The notes beneath the pieces were generated by a model. That model ran no database searches. It had not been told where the DNA came from and saw nothing but the letters and a program-made list of their open reading frames with translations. This document shows positions 33,261 to 43,515 of a stretch of DNA of 64,000 nt, piece after piece (position 1 is the stretch's first letter; each line of letters starts with the position of its first letter). A program made the position numbers and the translations under genes. The stretch comes from Verticillium longisporum (lineage: Eukaryota > Ascomycota > Sordariomycetes > Glomerellales > Plectosphaerellaceae), in assembly GCA_019188255.1 (NCBI GenBank), contig JAETXT010000001.1:1364001-1428000 (forward strand). Reading direction: 5' to 3'.

Positions 33261-34307
33261 CTACAACCTGCTCTTCGTCGCGTCGAGATACGTGCTCCCT
33301 AGCTTCAACATGTCCACAGCCTCAGCTACCATCTCGTCAACAATCTCTCCCGCCGGCTGTATCCTCGTGATCAAGCCAGCAACCTGACCCATGAGATGCG
33401 GCGGATCAATTTCGTTCCCCTCCTCGAGGTCGTACTCGATCGGCACCGTCCCACTGTCGCACAATGCCTTGACCCTTTCGGGTTGCGCGTGCCACCCGCG
33501 AATGTAGTCGTTCGTCTTCATCCTCAGCGGCCGCCCAGACAATACAAGTGTCCTCTCTGTGCCATCGAACCCACACGACACAACCTCGCGCTTGTGCTCC
33601 TCGCTGCACCCCGCCTCGACAGACGCGACAAAGCGTGTGCCAACCCATACGCCAGCGGCGCCCTGCATGAGAGAACTCGCGAGGGAGCGCCCGTCGTAGA
33701 TGCCGCCCGCGGCAACAACGAGCGCCGGTAGCCCGCCGAGCAACTTGGGACGGTACTTGCGCGCCACGTCGACGACGGCAGGTATGAGCACCGAGTTGGC
33801 AACGTCACCCGTGTGGCCGCCGCCCTCGCCACCCTGCGCGCAGATGAGGTCGACGCCGAGGTCGAGCGCCTTGACGGCATGCTTCGGGTGCCCGACCATG
33901 TTCATGATCAGGATGCCGGCATCGTGCAGCCGGTCGATAACGTGCTTGGGCGGCACGCCGACGGCACTGACAAAAAGCTTGGCGCCGGACTCGATGGTGA
34001 TGTCGATGAGCTCGTCGAGCTTACCGCCGGTGTAGTCGTGGTTCGTCTTGCGAGCGTTGCCGCCAATCTGGGGTAGAGCAAGGTCGACACCAAAGGGGAG
34101 GGAGGGGTCAGCGAGATGAGCCTTGAGTTCGGCCACAATCTCGCGAAGCTGGTCGGGTGTGTACATGAAGCCGCCGATGACACCCAGGCCGCCGGCATTG
34201 GACACGGCAGCGGCAAGGCGGCCGCCTGACGTGCGAGCCATGCCGGCGAGAAGTATGGGGTGCGAGACGCCCAGGAGGGTCGTCAAGGGTGTTGTGATGG
34301 GTGCCAT
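33261..34307 (-). CDS. Nitronate monooxygenase (2-nitropropane dioxygenase family)
   Basis: An FMN enzyme that oxidises alkyl nitronates such as propionate 3-nitronate, usually in the cytosol. A single exon of 348 residues. I chose the ATG at 34307 (MAPITTPLTTLLGVSHPILL); the frame stays open upstream, but the family begins here. Landmarks: PILLAGMARTSGGRLAAAVSNAGGLGVIGG in pieces at 18-48, GVDLALPQIGG, CAQGGEGGGHTGDV in the FMN-binding region (about 160), and VAAGGIYDGRSLASSLMQGA followed by GVWVGTRF for the phosphate site. It is convergent with the 2EXR gene, 246 bp away. The exact substrate cannot be told, since family members also include enoyl-reductase-like enzymes. Confidence 0.93.
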   Translation of the reverse strand: MAPITTPLTTLLGVSHPILLAGMARTSGGRLAAAVSNAGGLGVIGGFMYTPDQLREIVAELKAHLADPSLPFGVDLALPQIGGNARKTNHDYTGGKLDELIDITIESGAKLFVSAVGVPPKHVIDRLHDAGILIMNMVGHPKHAVKALDLGVDLICAQGGEGGGHTGDVANSVLIPAVVDVARKYRPKLLGGLPALVVAAGGIYDGRSLASSLMQGAAGVWVGTRFVASVEAGCSEEHKREVVSCGFDGTERTLVLSGRPLRMKTNDYIRGWHAQPERVKALCDSGTVPIEYDLEEGNEIDPPHLMGQVAGLITRIQPAGEIVDEMVAEAVDMLKLGSTYLDATKSRL

Positions 34308-35006
34308 GGTGATGATGCCTCGCTGCGGTGAGAGGGAGAGTACAAGTCGTGACGGCGTGTTGATGATGAGGTCAGGATTGGCGGACCAAACAATATATGC
34401 AAGTCGCGGGGAAAAGCCGTCTGAAGAGTCGATGCCAGCATGCACATATGTATGTGGTTGAACTCTAGTGGCGATCTGGGGTCGAGCTTTACAGGGGGCA
34501 CATCTCCAACAGCTGATGATGCGGGGAGTCCTCGGGGGCGCGCGACCTCGGCATTTCCGTGTGCGGACACCAGCTCGCCGTCTTGGCCACCCAAGCTCCC
34601 TAGTTTCCCCAGGTTGATCGCTAGATCAGTGCTCGCCGTTGGGGTCGGCGTCACATCTTGCACGCACTCCGTCGGCACGCTCCCGAGCCAACGGCGAGAT
34701 GGCGCGTTGGCCAGTGGTGTTTTCTTGTTGATCGTCAGTTATCCGCGAAGCATCTCTGCTGTTGCAATCGTGCTGAGTGAGATATGGAGGTTCGCCAAGG
34801 CGACGCTTTTCATCGTCAAAACAAAGTTCGGTAGATTAAAATCGTTGAGCTGATTGCCCTGCAATGTATTAATTCGAACAAGCCGTGGTATCGTAACTGA
34901 CGTGACGCTCATAGCCCAACGCTTCGTCTCTCGTCCTTCGTTATCATGGCGTGCTGTGAATTGCCAGATCTCCTAGATGAATTGACAATCGCTCGAAGTA
35001 CCTTCA
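34308..35006. other. Intergenic, no gene seen
   Basis: About 700 bp between the nitronate monooxygenase start and the 3' end of the next minus-strand gene. No repeat or RNA gene recognised. Confidence 0.5.
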
Positions 35007-36401
35007 TCATCTGAACCGCGGCAGCCGAGCAGGAACGAATTCTTCGCCTCCAAGCTGGCCTCCATCTGTGAAAGTCAGGAAGCCTCCAGGTGGCCGACCG
35101 CCAGACAACGGACCGTCGTCGTCTTCCGAAGACGTTGGCTGTTCACCACCCTTGGACGCTGTCGGCTCTACTATATCCGCTTCGTCACTCACTGTAGGCT
35201 TATCCTCTTTGACGGCCTCATTTGCTTCACCCACGCCCCGCAGACCCTTCTCTATTGCAAGCGCAAGGGCTCTCCTGCGCTTCGTCTCCACCTCGGCGTC
35301 CTCCTCCTCGCGCATCTGATCCTCTTCTCGCTGTAAATCCTCCATAGACTGCACGCGGTTCAACTCCGGGGTCACTGGTGTACTCCCCGGGCTGTGTCGC
35401 GGTCCAGGCGTGCTTGCTCGCGTGCGAATCGAGTCAATAGTCGCTCGAGACACGGTTCGTGACATGCCGCTGACGGGCCTCTTGCCTTTGCTGCTTCGCC
35501 TCGTCTTGCCGCTGCTGCGATCATCGCCTGTATTGACGCGGGATAAGACCATTGAAAACTCGTCGTCCAACGGCACAGCATCCTCCTCGCCTTCGCCATC
35601 GCTCGGGAACAGGTCCCCTCTTGAACGATACGAGTCTGATGTGTCGGCCGACCCAGTCGTTCCGCTGCGTTTCCTACCGGCAGCGACAGTCCGCTCAGGC
35701 TGATACGCCTGCCCGTCATATTCTGATCCTTCACCGCCCTCGTCCAGCAATGGCTCAGCCTCACCCATGCCCAAAACTTCGTGCTGCCCGGGATGATCTT
35801 GCAGATCCGCCGCGCTGGGCTTGTATCGTAACGTCTTGCCCATCTTCCACGGCAGCTTGCTCAGGAAGCCTAGCGGCTGTGTACTCGGTATAATGGTCGG
35901 ATCCAGCTCGCCGCTCGCCTTGCGCCGCCCAGCACCACGTGTACCGTAGCTCATGCCCCTCTTTCGCTTCGGCTGCTCCTGCTGTACCCCTTCGCCGACT
36001 GCACCGCCGTGTCGTCTCTGGGACCCTGTGCCCGCCAGCAGCCGGTCCCAGTCGGCGATGCTCCAGCCTCCGTCACCGGCGCCAGCGCCTCCCAGCGCGG
36101 TAGAATCATCGCCACCGCTGCCCAGCAGCCCATCGTCAGCGTACCAGTCGTCGTAAAAGTCAAAACTGTATTCAGCGGCGCGGCGGTCAGCCTCGCGACG
36201 CCGGCGAGCGCGCTCCTCAAGGTCACCAAGGCAAGGGGCGGCGCAGGCATCGATGGCGTTGCCGAGGGAGGCGAGGCACGGGTTGAGGTAGTGGTGCTGG
36301 AAGGACCAGATGCCAGCAGCTGCGTTCTCGGTGACTTCGCCTGTCGTGTGGGAGATTTGGTTCCAGCGCTGGCGCAATCGGGGGTCCTCGAGAAAGTCCA
36401 T
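35007..36401 (-). CDS. Conserved-looking fungal protein of unknown function
   Basis: A single-exon frame of 464 residues. The ATG at 36401 gives MDFLEDPRLRQRWNQISHTT; an upstream in-frame GTG is not a likely start. The first 70 residues are the only part that looks folded (NAAAGIWSFQHHYLNPCLASL, then CLGDLEERARRRREADRRAA). An aromatic patch (EYSFDFYDDWYADDGLLG) and a short LGFLSKLPWKMGKTLRYKPS motif follow. The rest is low-complexity Ser/Asp/Glu/Arg, with an acidic coiled segment (DLQREEDQMREEEDAEVETK). I do not recognise a named domain. The strong codon use over 1.4 kb with no stop and the structured N-terminus make it a real gene. Confidence 0.8.
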   Translation of the reverse strand: MDFLEDPRLRQRWNQISHTTGEVTENAAAGIWSFQHHYLNPCLASLGNAIDACAAPCLGDLEERARRRREADRRAAEYSFDFYDDWYADDGLLGSGGDDSTALGGAGAGDGGWSIADWDRLLAGTGSQRRHGGAVGEGVQQEQPKRKRGMSYGTRGAGRRKASGELDPTIIPSTQPLGFLSKLPWKMGKTLRYKPSAADLQDHPGQHEVLGMGEAEPLLDEGGEGSEYDGQAYQPERTVAAGRKRSGTTGSADTSDSYRSRGDLFPSDGEGEEDAVPLDDEFSMVLSRVNTGDDRSSGKTRRSSKGKRPVSGMSRTVSRATIDSIRTRASTPGPRHSPGSTPVTPELNRVQSMEDLQREEDQMREEEDAEVETKRRRALALAIEKGLRGVGEANEAVKEDKPTVSDEADIVEPTASKGGEQPTSSEDDDGPLSGGRPPGGFLTFTDGGQLGGEEFVPARLPRFR

Positions 36402-37779
36402 TGTGACGGTCACCCGCGGGGAGGATGATTGTTATGTGCAGAGGAGATGGTAGATCGAGAGCGTGCGAAGGGAGGGTGGCAGTTGAATGACGTCGCTAGC
36501 TCCCTTCAGGTAACCTATTCGCATCGGGCAGCCGTCGCAGTCTCAAGCCGAGTTGCTCAACGGTCGTGACGAGGGCGAGTAGGGTGCGCGGCCGTAGCCT
36601 ATGCCGGCTCAATGGCCATGCGCGGAGTGTGATGCGGAATCGAATGGACGAGACATTGACTTGAGAGGAATTGGAGAGTTGATGCTGACGGGAGCCTGGT
36701 CTTGTCGTGTATGCGTCTGAGACGGGATCTGAGAAGATGATTCCAGGCAAGGTCAAGCGGCAAGCCAAGGCAAGAGCACTCGGCGGGTGGTTGGCGTTTA
36801 AGCGGGCGGGGCCTTCCCCCCCAACATTCCCCAACCGCCCGCCGCCCGTTCCACCACAAACAAAGTGGGAAGAGCTCTCGACCCTGCAGCTGCCGTACAT
36901 GTACAGATTACAGATGCAGAGATGCTCTTTCCCCACCGCTCGATCCAACGTCGCAGCGCCATTCGTTGGTCGGAACACTGCGATTCTCAGTCACTTGGAC
37001 GCGATCCGAGTCATCAGCCATGATCCGTGCTTGACTCTACAAACCTAAGGTAGAGTGTCGAACTTTATCCTACTCGTTCGTCGTGCTGCTGTAGCCTGGA
37101 CGATGGGGTGGGCAACAAGAAAAAAAAAACCAAAAAAAACCACAAGGTCAGCAGACTGCAGATTCCACACAATCACACATCAGAAGCAATACTGTAGACA
37201 TTCCCGCTAGCACTACACTATCGCTATCGCTGTTCAGAGCAGAGAGATCCTAAACAACACAGGGACAGCCCGGTATCCAGGCCGCACTTTTCCTCGCCCA
37301 AGATCACGCCTCAGCGCGGCTCGTATACCACGAGAAGCGAAAGCGGCAGCAAGACCTAGCCCGAGATGACAAGTCGGCCAGACCACGACCGGGGCCGCCG
37401 AAAATGGCTGCAGCAAAAGAGTGTGCTACAGCCCCCATCGCGTGAACCGCGTGAGGCGGGATAGCAGCCGTGTTCGCCGTCTCTCCGGAGCGTCGTGGTC
37501 CTCAAGCGTGCCTGTGACGCCGACGACGTCGACGTCGACGTCGAAATGATAGGAGCCTGGCATCGTTCTGCTTGGGTGCTGGATACTACTGGCCAACTCG
37601 CGATCCCCGACCGCCATTTCTGGCATCGAGTGAGACCGGCTGCTCGCGTCAAGGCCCACAACTGCCGGCGTATCGTCCCGTTGCACATCCAGCTTGCTCT
37701 CGCAAGTGTCGACGAGCGCGGCGGGCGATACTGGTACCGTCTTGAAGCTAGCCCCTGAAGTGCGGCGTGCAGACTCCTC
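36402..37779. other. Intergenic, no gene seen
   Basis: The promoter of the 35007-36401 gene and the 3' end of taxilin. An A-rich stretch lies near 37119-37141. Open frames on both strands at 37356-37760 are shadows or extensions of taxilin 3' sequence. Confidence 0.5.
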
Positions 37780-39340
37780 CTAGTGCCCGTTCGTCGCGGC
37801 TTGGGGGGCCGATACGGGCGGACGTTCGGGGCCATAAGGACGTGGCGGCACGTCATCGGCGGCTTGCGGCTCTTCCTCCGTGTCGTCATCAAACTCCTCG
37901 CTTTGCTCATCATCGTCGCCCTCGTCAGAATAGTCGCTTCCGTCCCCATCCACCTGCCCGTTACTGTCCGAGTAGCAGCTCTCCAGCGTGGCCGCCATGC
38001 CCGGAGGCACTTTGCGGCCTTGCTGCTGCATCTGCTCAATGATGCTGATAAGTTTGCCCGTCTTCTTGGTTGCTTCGGCCGTTTTGGTCCGCATGGCCTC
38101 GCGCTCCTCCGCCATGGAGATAATGTTGGCATTCGTCGCCTCGTGTTTGCGCTTCATCGTCTCGTTCTCCTTCTCCAGCCGCTTCGTCTTCTTAGACATC
38201 TCCTCCATTTCCTTCCGAAACGTGAGAAATAGATCGTTACTGTTGTTGAGTGTGTCCTCAACCTTGGCCGATTAGCCTGGGGGATCTGGGCCGAGGGACT
38301 GGCAAACCCTCCACACATACCTGCTTAAACTTGTCCACGTAAACGTTGAGCTGATTCCTCAGTTCTGTCTCCGTCTTGGTGAAGGTCCGGACCTGCTCCT
38401 GGAGTTGGCGCGCCTTGGCAGCTTCGGCTTCCGCGTTCTTCTTCTCACGCTCGTACCGTGCCATGTGGTATTGCACCTCGAGCTCTTTGGTGCGCATCTG
38501 CGAGTGGAAATGCAGCTCCCGGAGCTCGTACTGCTCAATAAAGGACTTGAAACGGTTCCTGAACAGCGTCTCGACGCCTATCTCTACAACCTGCTTGCGA
38601 GGATGGTCCTTTTCTTCCTGTATGCCCTCGAGTTTGGACAGTAATATCGAATACTTCTCATCGTAGGATGCGCTATTGTGCTTGAGGTTGTCCTGGAAGG
38701 TTTTGTTGTCGTTCTGCCATTGTTAGTCCCTGCGCAGTTCGTGACCATCATCCTGAGTCCCTGCACGCTGCGCACCTTGTACTTGTTGTTGTCCTTCTGC
38801 AGCTCACGACACAGCTTCTCCAACTTGTCCTTGAGGCCGACCGTCTTGCTGAGCTCGGTGCGGTTCGCATCCTTCTCCTTTTGAAGGGCGTCGCCCCGCT
38901 TCTTATTCTTCTGGTTCTCCCGCTCCATGCGTCGCATATCGGCTAGGAGCTCGCTGGATTTGCGCGTAAGGTGCTCAATTTTGGCCATGTCGGTCATCTT
39001 GGATACCTGCAGCATCATCTCCCGGCTTGCCTTCTTGACCTCGCGCTCTGTGACGGCACCGTCAGCCACTTAAGTCACCGACAGCGCCCACCAGCCAAGA
39101 TGCCGGCCGCGTTGCCTCCAAAAAGAAGACACGGGATGCCAACTCACCAATCTCGGCCTCCTGATCCTTTTCACCGGCAGCATCCTGCTCCAGCTGCGCA
39201 ATGCGATGCTTAAGCAGCTTCGACGCGTTCATGTCTACGGGTTTCTTGGCCTTTGTCTTCCTCGCGTAGCCGGCGACACCTGGCGGGATAGCTCCGTCTT
39301 GCCCGTTTGGCAAAGTCGAATCAGGCGAGCTAGCTGGCAT
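37780..39340 (-). CDS. Taxilin family coiled-coil protein
   Basis: Taxilins (myosin-like coiled-coil family) bind syntaxins and nascent-chain factors and are linked to vesicle traffic. Exons 39148-39340, 38776-39068, 38321-38713 and 37780-38262 give 453 residues with canonical splice sites and an intact frame. Residues 20-60 hold a basic stretch (YARKTKAKKPVDMNASKLLK). The centre is nearly continuous heptad coiled coil: LEKLCRELQKDNNKYK, then the family signature RFKSFIEQYELRELHFHSQM and KELEVQYHMARYEREKKNAE. The C-terminal 90 residues are acidic (DYSDEGDDDEQSEEFDDDTE) and then Pro-rich. It is divergent from CYM1 across a 1 kb spacer. Confidence 0.93.
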
Positions 39341-40395
39341 CGCTGAGGGGGCGAGAGCGTGTGTGTGTGTGTGTGTTTGAGCGACGGACGTCGTGTTCAC
39401 GAGGGCGGGTCCTGCATGCGTCCAGCGACGAGGGTGGGGAGGCTGAATTGTCAGCAGTGCAGACGTCGCGCGGATCTGGCCGTTCGGCTTCGTTCGCAAG
39501 AGCGAGTGTAGTTGCGAACAATAGTCGAGGCGGAGTCCCAGCGGTGGGTTTTTTCGAGGCTGTCGTCGTCCGGGTAGTCCTGAGTCAGGCTGAGGGTGCG
39601 TTGTCGACTAAGGGGAAGAGCATTCGCATTAGAAATGGAATGCAATGCAAAAGCAACGTCCACACAGGAGTGGATGTATGCTGCTTCGGGAGGGGAGGGG
39701 ATGGGTTATTACGTTGGGCTCTCTTCCAAGGTGTCCTTATTGATTCCTTCAAGAATTATGTTCCGGTCTAGGGGTCCTGCATGTCTGTGGTCCCGTCCTG
39801 TCGCGATCTGGGGGAGGGCCAACACGAAGGAAGAGGAGATTGACGATGAATGGCTGTGGATGGCGAGGACTCGATTCAGAAATTATCGGCTTAAGCAATG
39901 ATGACCCAGTGGGCTGGGGATTACGGAGGTCGTATCACGGTCTTGTCCTTTGGTCATTGAATCCGAACGAGGCCTCACATTGGCTCCTCGAGCATGGATC
40001 GGGCCAGGCAGATGGGGGTGAGACCCGATAATGCGTTGGCCAGAGACTAGTAGCCCGATAGAAGCACATGTGGCTTGTGCATTGCATCAAAGCATCCTCG
40101 CCCTGGCCTGCCGATGACGAATGAATGCACGGCATTATGTGTTGGGGTGGACCTTCTCTGTCTAACTGCCAGAGAAAATTTGGGAATTGCCTCTTGCGAG
40201 GCTCCACTGTGGCTCAGGGCCTGTCGGTTACGTACCATCGAAGAAACCGCCCGAAGGTCCGAAGTCTGGATGATTCATCCTCGCCCTGTACATGTACACT
40301 AGAACCCCTGTCACACTATATCGTTCTGTCTGGAGAACCATGCTGCTGCTGCGTGTTTGAGATCTCTCCATCCTTCCAACATACGCACCATCACC
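39341..40395. other. Divergent taxilin/CYM1 promoter region
   Basis: About 1 kb. A GT dinucleotide run lies at about 39359-39376, close to the taxilin start. No gene seen. Confidence 0.5.
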
Positions 40396-43300
40396 ATGCT
40401 GCGCAACACGGCCAAGAACGCGGCTAGCGTTGCTAGCACAGCTCGCGCAGCTGTCACCGAGCTCGCACAGTACCCCAAGGCCGGCGAGAAGCTTCACGGC
40501 TTCACCTTGCTGCGGTCCAAGCATGTGCCTGAGCTCAAGCTGACGGCCCTGCACCTCCAGCACGACAAGACTGGCGCCGATTACCTCCACATCGCCCGAG
40601 ACGACAGCAACAATGTCTTCTCCATCGGCTTCAAGACGAACCCGCCGGACGACACTGGTGTGCCTCACATCCTCGAGCACACAACGCTCTGTGGTAGCCA
40701 GAAGTATGTTTTTCGAGAGCTCTAGAGAATCTTCCGAGTCTCCCAAGCTGACACTCACAAGATACCCCATCCGCGATCCCTTCTTCAAGATGCTTCCGCG
40801 AACTCTTTCCAACTTCATGAACGCCTTTACCGCATCCGATCATACATTCTACCCGTACTCGACGACAAATGCGCAAGACTTCAAGAACCTCATGTCTGTC
40901 TACATGGACGCCACGCTCCACCCGCTGCTTAAAAAGACCGACTTTACCCAGGAAGGTTGGAGAATAGGACCCGAGAATCCCCAGGCGATGCAAACCGCCG
41001 AGGCCACCCCCGAGGACAGCAAGCTCGTCTTCAAGGGCGTTGTCTACAACGAGATGAAGGGTCAGATGTCCGATGCCGGGTATCTGTTCTACATTCGTTT
41101 CCAGGACAGGATATTCCCCGACATTAACAACTCCGGTGGCGACCCGCAGAAGATCACCGACCTGACGTACGAGCAACTTTCCTCATTCCACGCGCAGCAC
41201 TACCATCCCAGCAACGCCAAGCTCTTCACCTACGGCGACATGCCTCTAGCTGATCATTTGCAAGAGGTTGATGCGCGCTTGAAGGTGTTCGACCGGATCG
41301 CCGAGGACACACTTGTTCACAGCCCCATCGATCTCAGCAACGGGCCGCAGGAGCACATTGTCGAGGGACCCCTGGATCCCCTGGTTGCCGCGGACAAGCA
41401 GTTCAAGACGTCCGTCTCCTGGGTTATGGGAGAGACTTCGGACGTTGTTGAGACATTCTCGCTGTCGCTGCTCTCAACCTTGCTTATGGACGGCTACGGC
41501 TCTCCTCTTTACAGGGGCTTGATCGAATCGGGTCTCGGTACCGATTTTAGCCCCAACGCTGGCTACGATGGTTCTGGCAAGCTGGGCATCTACTCTGTTG
41601 GGTTGACGGGCGTTCAGGAGGTCGGGGTCCCCAAGTTGATGACTGAGATTCTGCGTATCCTCAACGAGCCCCGCCAGAAGGGGGTCGACCGCACCAAAAT
41701 CGACGGCTCTCAGCACCAGGTGGAATGGGCACCGAAGGACAAGACTGCCAACTTTGGCATGTCTCTGCTCCACAGGCTCAAGCCCAAGTGGTTCACCGGA
41801 GTCGATCCCTTCGATTCGCTCGCCTGGAGTGATACCATCTCGGCATTCGAGGCCCGACTGGCTAAAGGCGACTACCTTGAGGGGCTGATCGACAAGTACT
41901 TGTTGAATGACAACACCTTGACATTCACCATGACACCTTCAGCTACTTTCAGCGAAGACCTCGCTGCCGAGGAGAAGACGAGGCTGGCCTCAAAGATCGA
42001 GGAAGCGACGAAGAAGGCGGGAGGCGAGGCCGAAGCGCGTAAGCAGTTCGAAGAGCGCGAGCTGGAGCTGCTTGTCGAGCAGGGCAAGTCGAACACCGAG
42101 GACCTCTCCTGCCTGCCCACCGTCCACGTCAAGGACATCCCTAGGAGCAAGGAGCCGGTCGTGGTGCGCGATGACAGCACGAATGGCGTCAAGACGCAGT
42201 GGCACGAGGCCCCGACCAACGGCCTCACCTACTTCCGCGCCGTCAACACGATCGAAAACCTCCCCGACGAGCTGAGGGAGCTGTACCCCCTGTTCACGGA
42301 CAGCATCATGTGCTTGGGTACCATGGACATGTCTATGGAGCAGCTGGAAGACCTGATGAAGCTCAAGACTGGCGGCATGTCGGTCGGCTACCACTCCACC
42401 CCTTCGCCTACCGACTTCCAGCACGCTACCGAGGGGTTCATCTTCGCAGGCATGGCACTGGACCGAAATGTCCCTGCCATGTTCGATCTTCTGCGTAAGC
42501 TGATCCAGGAAACTGACTTTGACAGTCCTGAGGCCGGTCAAAGGATCAGGCAACTCCTACAAGCTTCGGCAGACGGTGTCGTAAATGACATCGCCTCGTC
42601 CGGTCACCAATTCGCGCGTGGGGTTGCCGAATCTGGTCTGACGCGTAACGCTTGGCTCCGGCAGCAGATTGGCGGCCTCTCCCAGGTGAAGCTTGTTACT
42701 TCGCTGGCCAACCGTCCCGAGTCGGATGGGCTGGTTGATGTGATCGACAAGCTCAAGAAGATCCAGCAGCTCGCTCTGGCCGGCGGAAACATGCGCACGG
42801 CTCTGACCTGCGGCTCTGAGAGCGTGGGAGCCAACACGTCGGCCCTGGGCAAGTTCTTGTCGTCCGTGCCCAAGAGCGCCGTGTCCCTGCCGGCAACGCA
42901 GCCAACAAGCTTTGCCCGGGATGCCAAGTCGTTCTACCCCTGCCTTACCAGGTGTACTATGGCTCGCTTGCCCTGCCCACCACCTCGTACACTTCGGCCG
43001 AGGGTGCGCCGCTGCAGGTGCTGGCCCAGCTGCTTACCCACAAGCACCTCCATCACGAGATTCGCGAAAAGGGCGGCGCGTACGGCGGTGGAGCGTACTC
43101 GCGCGCCCTCGACGGCCTCTTCGGCTTCTACTCATACCGCGACCCCAACCCGCAAAACACGCTCTCCATTATGCGTGGCGACGGGCAGTGGGCGGTGGAC
43201 AAGCCGTGGCCCGACAGGGATCTCGAGGAGGCCAACCTATCCACCTTCCAGAGCTTGGACGCGCCCCGCTCGGTCAACGAGGAGGGCATGGGCCGTTTCC

Positions 43301-43515
43301 TGTCTGGCATCACCGACGAGATGAAGCAGACGCGCCGCGAGCAGCTGCTCGACGTGACGAAGGAGCAGGTCCGCGCCGTGGCGCAGAAGTACCTCGTCCA
43401 CGGCCTCAAGAAGGAGGAGGAGCGGGTGGCCTTCCTCGGCGAGAAGAGAGCTTGGGTTGACGGATCCTGGAAGGTCCAAGAGATGGACATCCAGGGAGCC
43501 GAGGAGCTCAACTAA
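40396..43515 (+). CDS. CYM1: Mitochondrial presequence protease CYM1 (M16C metallopeptidase); one frame break
   Basis: Degrades cleaved targeting peptides in the mitochondrial matrix or intermembrane space. Exons 40396-40703 and 40762-43515 give about 1020 residues. An N-terminal presequence ([20 protein letters not shown]) precedes the inverted zinc motif HILEH at 91-95 in [15 protein letters not shown]. The third ligand Glu is probably in [12 protein letters not shown]. Further family blocks are [39 protein letters not shown] and, after the break, [20 protein letters not shown] with the substrate-binding Arg/Tyr region. At 42937-42940 one C is missing from a C-run: KSFYP is in one frame and the expected LPYQVYYG in the next. 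Both sides are strongly conserved, so I treat it as one gene with a sequence error. Confidence 0.94.
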